Shown here piece by piece: positions 17,201 through 22,882 of a DNA stretch of 22,882 nt. The notes beneath the pieces were generated by a model, which made no database searches, was not told the origin of the DNA, and was given only the letters and a program-made list of their open reading frames with translations. How positions within the stretch are numbered: the stretch's first letter is position 1; the number at the start of each line of letters is the position of its first letter. Where the stretch lies: contig JALCCG010000324.1 of assembly GCA_023212695.1 (NCBI GenBank), positions 1-22,882 of the forward strand, written 5' to 3'. The DNA comes from Sporisorium sorghi. Taxonomy: Eukaryota; Basidiomycota; Ustilaginomycetes; Ustilaginales; Ustilaginaceae. The translations under genes were made by a program, and so were the position numbers.

Positions 17201-18552
17201 AGTTCTCAACTTCTTGCCGTTTGACCATGTGCCTTCATGCTTTCACAATTCTTCGAAGCTTGACGTTCCGGATCTGCGCTTCCATCGTCAACCTCCAGAC
17301 AGGGCTAGTCGGTGGTTTCGCCGACTCTCCTTCCTCCGTTCTAGACCAGGCTGATGTCACACTAACACACAGTAAGCTGCGTCAGCAATAGCCCAGCTTA
17401 TGGCACATGAATGTGGCATCCTGTGCTGTGTCAGTGGGTGACTCAGCTTATGAGCCACCAGGATCATGTGCCAGGCCCAGCATAGCAACCAGTCACAAGG
17501 CCCATACCGCCACAGCCAATACACAACGAGCCCAGTTCAAATGCATAAATTGCAGCAATACCACTATAATACAAAGCATGATGATACAATAGACAACAGT
17601 CATAACCCGGTCCTGTGGCACCAAACTTACTGAGCTTCTCATATATAACCACTGCATCTGCCATCCAAGCCAATCACAAATCCCATCAAACCAATCATTG
17701 TCTGCACCTGTGCTCACCGTACTGCATGTGAATGACCTGTGTGAGCAAAAAAACAAGGTATCAGTGCAGTGTTTGACCCATCATGAGAGGCGTAGCACCA
17801 CAACAAGAGGCAAAGTGACAAAGCAAAGGCAATTGAAGAGATATAAGAAGGCAAAGTTGAGCATCAGTAACCTGTAAGACCCCAAAACCAGTCAACACCA
17901 CCCCAAAGCCATATGTACCTGCGGCCATTGACCATGCCTGCCGAGCGAACCCAGACGAGAGTGGTGTGGACGTGATGAATGAAGCTGTGATTGGTGGTGG
18001 AAGTGAAACGATGCATGCCACAGATGATGGTGGCAAAGTTGATGAAGGTGGACAAGCAACCGATTCCCAACGAGCCGGGGTAGAAGCGGGAGGAGGAGGA
18101 CAAACACAAGGCAAAGAAAGGCGTCAGCACAGTGCACCAGCGCCATGACGTCCCACCACCACTGACAGAGAGCTACAACCCCGACTTACCTTGCATCATG
18201 TTGGCGAGGAGATGCAGCACCTTCAGGTGCAGGTCGAATCCTTGATCGCAAGCAGCGGCCCAACCCACCCACCCGCTGCCACCCCCGTCCATCCAACCTT
18301 GACGTACCTTGCAGACGTACTGCACATCGAGGAGCAAGGGCTCCAGAGTCTGTTGGAGCAGCCTGACGTTGTCGAGGCCACTCAGGATTGAATCACATTT
18401 GTTCCAGAAAGAGCAGAGGTACAAGGTCAGTAAAAAGTCATCAACCACAAAAGAAGCCCACATCACAGCACCAAACAAGACAAACGAAGACTTACCATGA
18501 CTGTTTCGTTGATGTTGTAGAGCTTCAAAACCTTGGCGATGCCCACTGAGCA
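17201..18552. other. Element-rich region with fragmentary ORFs on both strands
   Basis: Less G+C-rich than the gene blocks. The plus strand has an open stretch at 18191-18391 with a helix-like N-terminus (EEMQHLQVQVESL). The minus strand of the same area has LLQQTLEPLLLDVQYVC and DLHLKVLHLLANMMQ segments that end at splice-donor-like GGTAAGT sites. I could not join either set into a continuous protein, so I give no gene call. It probably belongs to the decayed element that continues to 19735. Confidence 0.4.
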
Positions 18553-19353
18553 ATGGAAAGGGCACTGGATGAGGTGCAGGCTCAGTGCGGCAACCTCTCT
18601 GCCAAGGTGCAAGAGCTGCGGTGCGAGAGGGATGCCATGCGGCAAGAGATGGAAGAAATGAGGTCAGCAAACGAGCATGTCACACAACAATTCGAGCAAT
18701 CCATGACTAACAACACTGGCAGTCGAGCTGCTCAAGCGTCGGCGGCCCCACGATAGAACCCCAACTTACCTTCATTGTTGCCCACGCATGTGGGTGGCGG
18801 CAGCACCAAGTCCAACAATCACCTTCACTGCACGTTCACTGACTATGTCCGTCAGCGGCTGGGTGTTGGACGAGGTGACCGCCTGCCACCCTACGACACC
18901 AGTCCCCAACCCACTGCCAATGGACGAGTCCCACTGCGCATCAATTGGTCAAGGCCGTATGGCCCCAACCAAGACTCACTGACAATTGCCGACTTCCTCA
19001 GCTCAACAGAGCTGCGTGAGAACGAGATCGTGGCTGCATACACCGTGCAGATTGGACAAGAAGAGGCCACCAAAGTCTGTCGACAGTCGTTCGATCGGAT
19101 GGTCCATACCTGGAGGGAGGAGCAGAGAAAAAGCAAGGATCAAAAATGACAAGAGAAGAAAGAAAAGAGAAAGTGTCAGCGGAGGAAGATCAAGTGGCAA
19201 AAGAGGTGGGAATACTGGGCTCGTAACCCAGAACTCCAAGCCAAGTATGGGAACCATGACTTCCTGATCGAGGAAGCCATGTCGGAGGATGAGTCAGAGG
19301 GGGAGGAGGAACTTACCAATATGGAGGGAAACATTGTCGTGCAGCAAAACTGA
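18553..19353 (+). pseudogene. Decayed mobile-element gene with coiled coil, two in-frame stops
   Basis: One reading frame runs from the ATG at 18553 to a TGA at 19351, broken by TAG at 18754 and TGA at 19147. The segments on both sides of each stop are protein-like. First comes a strong coiled coil (about residues 1-45, with ALDEVQAQ and RCERDAMRQEMEEMR). Next is a compact domain containing DYVRQRLGVGRGDRLPPYDT, NWSRPYGPNQ, ADFLSSTELRENEIVAAYT and FDRMVHTWREEQR. Then a basic helical stretch with RRKIKWQKRWEYW, and an acidic end (EEAMSEDESEGEEEL). I do not know the family name; proteins of this style accompany repeats in basidiomycete genomes. It could be spliced around the stops, but I see no good introns on this strand. 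Minus-strand donor-like motifs overlap it. Confidence 0.55.
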
Positions 19354-19730
19354 GACATTGGCATCATCGTATGCATTCCATGGCATGCAGCGCAGCTTGA
19401 GCAGGCAATCAAAGAGGTGGACGAAGGCATCAGGCAAGAGCGAGGCACCAATGCCTGTCGAGCCCAAACCCTCATCTGCCCCCCAGAGCCCAAGCACCTG
19501 CCACACCAGAAGCCACCAAAACCCTTCTGCCCACAGTGCACCATTGGATGGTGGTGCAAAGGTGGCGCCAGCAATACCCAGACTCTGTCGCAGCCGTGAG
19601 CAACAACCTTTGACCAACTGAGGCAAACATCCATGACACCATCGTCCAGGTGCCAAGCCAGTGGGGCAATGACCCTGCCTTTGTCCTCGTCGAGAGCAGT
19701 GCGCGCTCAGCCATCATCAAAACCCAGGCC

Positions 19731-19735
19731 TCGAG
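19731..19735. repeat. Target-site duplication TCGAG, left copy
   Basis: TCGAG immediately precedes the LTR and is repeated exactly after it at 20725-20729. Five bases is the usual duplication length of Ty1/copia and Ty3 elements. Confidence 0.9.
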
Positions 19736-20724
19736 TGTGGGAAAAATGAGTCGAAGACCTGGCTTATGTTGTTGATCGGGGAGATCAGCAACTATCTGGA
19801 CTTAGCGGTTCCTGACAGTGGTTGTCGGTACCGATAATCTGGAGTATGAACTTGGAATTGATTATCTCAGGCGTGTATCACTGATATGATTTCAGTGGCG
19901 TAATAACACAGGGAGAAATAATTCTTTGTGAGCCTGGACAATGATGATCTGGTAGCTTGGACTTGTGCAACTTGCCAAAGGTGAGACTATGTGGTTGAAG
20001 GTGCCGTATTGGGGTAAAAGGTGCCTATAACCAAGTTAACGGTAGAGGAAATCAGGTGTTGATTTGATGAGTTTATCATCCATTGGTACAGTACATGATC
20101 ACCTTATATATGTGACGGATGAGCTTTCTAACTGGTGTTTCTGGCCTTCCCTCCTGTGTGTTCCTCTTCTCCTCACTGCATTCCCATTGTCAGTACAGAC
20201 AACCCGTGTTCAGTACAGACAAAGTGTGCTTGGCACGACTTGCTCCGAGCATCCCATGATCTCCTCCATCCTGACTCAAGTTCCTGGTCCCTCATTGGCT
20301 GCCGAGAATGGGCACACCCGATTGGTCAATGAGTTCAGCCAATGGTGAGGTCAATCATGCCAGGTCGGTGTGTATCTCTGGTCATGTTTGGGTAAAGTTG
20401 TGCAGGTCCACATAGCCAATGAGTTATCAGCGCCTACAAGCGCCTCTCTGTTGGGAGCTTTAGCCATTCGTTGTTGGGTCTGTCCGGGCCTCCTCGAGTG
20501 AGAATGGTCACCTCATTGGCTCGAGTGACGAGCCAATGACAAGTGAGCGGTGAATATTGGAAGTGAGCAGTGAGTGTTGGTTGTCACCACATTGTATACG
20601 TGCCATGTGCTGAGACTGCGTTGTCTGTTTGGAAAATGCATTGTCTGCGCCAACAATGCCAAGTGCGTGGTGAGACAGGTTCCTGCTGAAATGGTGAAGT
20701 AAAATCGCTTCGGATTTTCCAACA
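19736..20724 (+). mobile_element. Solo LTR, copy 2 (989 bp) of an LTR retrotransposon
   Basis: It starts TGTGGGAAAA, ends TTTTCCAACA and is bracketed by TCGAG duplications with no internal gag-pol, so it is a solo LTR left by LTR-LTR recombination. Cis signals seen: TTATATAT at 20104-20111 as a likely TATA box; a perfect 11-bp palindrome with 5-bp loop, TCATTGGCTCG / CGAGCCAATGA (20513-20523, 20529-20539), containing CCAAT in both arms; CAGTACAGACAA twice (20191-20202, 20211-20222); and TTGTCTG twice in opposite orientation (20621-20627, 20641-20647). The orientation of transcription is inferred as plus from the TATA box. The 725-bp relative is at 10423-11147. Confidence 0.95.
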
Positions 20725-20729
20725 TCGAG
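20725..20729. repeat. Target-site duplication TCGAG, right copy
   Basis: Exact match to 19731-19735 on the other side of the LTR. Confidence 0.9.
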
Positions 20730-20972
20730 GCCTCTCCCCCACACCAAACACCTTGATCAGCAACTTGGACCCACATCTCAGCCAAGCTTAGTCGAAGCTG
20801 TACAAGACAGCGATGACTCAGCCCAGCCTCGAGCGCGGAGTCCAGGTGCATGGCAGGTGGGATGCCACGCAGCACATGTCAAGCAGTCGAAATGTCGAAG
20901 GCCAGTGGTGTTTGCTGCTGCATCGAACAGGCCAGGTGTCGAATTGTTGGTGACCACCACCTGCAAATGGAT

Positions 20973-20993
20973 GGTGGTGGTGGTGGTGGTGGT
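20973..20993. repeat. (GGT)7 microsatellite
   Basis: Seven GGT units lie inside the frame split by the solo LTR, where they would encode a short homopolymeric run. Confidence 0.9.
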
Positions 20994-21009
20994 AAAGAAA
21001 CAAAGGTAA

Positions 21010-21391
21010 TTGAAATCCATCCGCTCAGTCAAAAAATTTCATCTCACCGTGCACATCCCTTTCTTGCACATCCCTTTTTCAAAGTGATCAATTTTGTATT
21101 CTTTGGATCTCGGCAAAGCAATGGAATAGTGACCTTCTCAACCAATCTGATGGTAGTACTGAGCCCAATAGCCTCAAAATGGCTCCATTGCTGTGCCCGA
21201 CGATGAGTAAGCTCATTGCTCACGATCAGAGTGACATTGATATGATGGTAGTACTGCCCTTTTTTGAATCCCAGGCCTTTTCAAGCTCGTCGCTGTGTGA
21301 AATCTCATGAGATCGCCTGAAAACGACTGTTCAACACCACCGATACCGTCTGTGACACCCTTTGAGACCATCTGAGGCTTCAGAGACCTCG
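21010..21391. other. Spacer between the split element frame and repeat A copy 2
   Basis: No gene is supported. A 14-bp direct repeat TGATGGTAGTACTG occurs at 21148-21161 and 21243-21256. Confidence 0.45.
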
Positions 21392-21731
21392 TGTTATGCC
21401 TCAAGGGTCTGGAGACCTCGCGAGGTGTTGTCGAGTGGTGTTGGGGTGGCGAGGCTTGAGGTGAGGGGTCCTGGAACTACTTGGAGGTCCAGGTTCGTCA
21501 AGTGCATGCAGGGTGTTCTAGGAATGGTCTGAGATTTCCTCCTACAGGGTGTGAGTAGAGAAAATACAATTGACGAGCTAAGACCAGGGCCGTCCTGGCA
21601 CCAGGACAGGTTTTGTACTTCAGCAAGCGTCCCTGGCAACGCGCTGGTCTCGTGCAGGTGCGACATGGCGCCTCACAACACGTCGCGCACAGCCCTTCGA
21701 GAAGGCCTCCAAGGCAGTGACTCGTAGCACC
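21392..21731 (-). repeat. Repeat A, copy 2
   Basis: Same orientation as 9085-9422, with nearly perfect identity over the terminal 100 bp and lower identity inward. It keeps both palindromes (21406-21417 and 21415-21426) and the TGA corresponding to the stop at 9312. The minus-strand frame before that TGA is open but reads differently from copy 1, so at least one copy has decayed. Confidence 0.88.
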
Positions 21732-21937
21732 TTGTCGGCGCCATCACGAGCTCAAGATCACCCAAAACGGCGTAGCCAAACCTTGTTTTGAGCTCAATAT
21801 CCATCAGTCTGCGCTTACTTTCCCATCCTTGCCTGTACTTAGCTTGCTCACTTCGCTTTGGCCTCGCTCGTGATCAATATCAAAGGAGATAAGATTACAT
21901 TGGCTTTGGCACAAGACGGTGTACAAAGGTTGTGGAA

Positions 21938-22882
21938 CTAAATGCCCTTGACACCCAAGAACGGCCCATTGACTGACTTGAAATGACTTACTGAGATCTG
22001 AACCTTGATCACATGGAAAGGAATCACATACTCATGGCCGCAGGCATCAGCCTTGCCAAATAGTATGCCCACCTTGTCCATGAGAGTGAGGCCCAGGTGG
22101 TTTGCGCCCAGTGCCACTGGCGCTGCCACCTCTTCGATCTGCCTGATGTGGGCAAAGTAAATCTCCATGCCGTTGTCCCTGTCCATGTGAAATCGAATCC
22201 TTTTCTTGAAGATTCAAAGTATCTGCAGCATCATTGAGTGGTTCAGCATCAAAGGCACCAACCCAAAGGTATTGCCAAGATTGATGCTGCCACCTTGCCT
22301 TGCCGAAGAGTACCAAACTGGGCGCAGAAATGACTCCTTGACGAGACTGTGAAAGTGTTGCGCCATTGAAGTGATCCCAACATCGTCCGGGCCCAGCGTC
22401 GAATCCAATGAAGACTTGTACATACCACATATAGACTTGTGTGGCCCGTTGAGGCGTTCGATGAGGAGGTGCTCGGTGCTGCTCTTCATCATTGTCTTTG
22501 CCATCTTTGTCTCCGAAATCTGTCCCAGGTCGCCATGCTTACCATGAATGTACTTTGCAAGCTCCTTCTTCATGATCTCCGAGGGGCACGCAGCAAGAAG
22601 GCGCTTGACTTCCACGCACTGGGTTGCGACCCTCATCATGCTGTCCTCGATGGTGCCACCCTTCTGCATCAACTTCCTCATGCTTCTGAGCACGCTATTG
22701 TAGCTCTCAAATGTGTAGCACGAGAAGTGCTTGGCTGTATAGAGTTGCAAACCATCAGACAAGTACAGAGCAATGGCAAACACTTAAGATTAGCTTGAAG
22801 TCATCGTGTGCATGTGAGAATAGAAGATCGGCACTTACGAGAGCCATACTGATGGATAAATTCAGGGATGTGCTCGGCAATG
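21938..22882 (-). pseudogene. C-terminal part of a TNP2/CACTA-like transposase, runs off the window
   Basis: Read from the window's right edge on the minus strand: an exon (22882-22839), a 56-bp intron (22838-22783) and a long exon in phase. The join gives HIPEFIHQYGSL|FAIALYLSDG, then YTFESYNSVLRSM with a following GGTIEDSMMRVAT. This matches the layout of TNP2-type transposases after the catalytic domain (an FERxNxxLK-like segment, then GGxxExTxxR). The frame meets a TGA at 22216-22214 and reopens in the same phase with RIRFHMDRDN and IYFAHIRQIEEV, so it is broken, unless a weak 54-bp intron (GTGCCT...AAG) removes the stop. A donor CA|GTAAGT at 21991 ends the coding part before the stop near 21938. 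The N-terminal half is outside the window. Family call from pattern memory, not a search. Confidence 0.62.
22783..22838 (-). other. Intron in the TNP2-like transposase
   Basis: A 56-bp GT-AG intron with donor GTAAGT, GCTAATC as branch-like sequence and acceptor TTAAG. It is phase 1, and splicing joins two protein-like segments in frame. Confidence 0.75.

Larger units (their letters stand above)
19614..21009 (+). pseudogene. Reading frame split by the solo LTR
   Basis: The frame is open from 19614 to the LTR. If the LTR and one copy of its target duplication are ignored, it continues in phase from 20730 to a TAA at 21007, about 133 codons in all. The left part contains QVPSQWGNDPAFVLVESSA and the right part ends in a (GGT)n-encoded Val run. 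The left part resembles C-terminal segments of basidiomycete transposon proteins, but I cannot name the family. The LTR at 19736-20724 interrupts it, so it is dead in this copy. Confidence 0.45.

Noticed and set aside
21148..21256. Two copies of TGATGGTAGTACTG as a possible CRISPR-like or recombination site
   Set aside because: Only two copies with an 81-bp gap; chance duplication or minor microhomology is enough.
1..22882. tRNA, rRNA, CRISPR array or biosynthetic gene cluster
   Set aside because: I looked for tRNA T-loop and acceptor pairs, ribosomal signatures, regularly spaced repeats and linked pathway genes and found none that held up.

Overview
The window looks like nuclear DNA of a basidiomycete fungus, most likely a smut (Ustilaginales). 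This is inferred from compact, G+C-rich, almost intron-free genes, short GT-AG introns, pyrimidine-rich promoters and the gene families present. No ribosomal or tRNA gene was seen, so the placement rests on gene style and not on a marker.

Positions 1-9084 are an ordinary gene block. It holds a membrane-anchored histidine-phosphatase-like protein (+), a two-intron CIA30 complex I assembly factor (+), a secreted Asl1-type GH128 glucanase with a serine-rich linker (-), an aldose 1-epimerase (-) and an unrecognised small coiled-coil protein (-). A second housekeeping pair lies at 13304-15983: an Erv2-type ER sulfhydryl oxidase (-) and a LACTB2-type metallo-beta-lactamase-fold protein (-). These genes serve unrelated pathways and show no operon-like or cluster logic.

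The rest is a graveyard of mobile elements in two blocks. Block one (9085-13107) starts with the 3' end of an element (repeat A) that still carries a 211-codon exon with a fungal branch site and acceptor. It also holds an LTR, a hypothetical gene cut off at its 5' side by a small repeat related to A (repeat B), and a decayed inverted scrap of that same gene beyond the repeat. Block two (about 17200-22882) holds a decayed plus-strand element gene with in-frame stops, an intact solo LTR flanked by a perfect 5-bp target duplication that split a reading frame, a second copy of repeat A, and the C-terminal part of a TNP2/CACTA-like transposase on the minus strand that runs off the window.

The clearest new material is the LTR family. 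It has TG...CA ends, a TATA box, a CCAAT-bearing palindrome and two pairs of TACAGACAA-like motifs facing each other about 400 bp apart. The second is the repeat A/B family, whose terminus carries two overlapping perfect palindromes. No complete autonomous element and no defence system or biosynthetic cluster was found.
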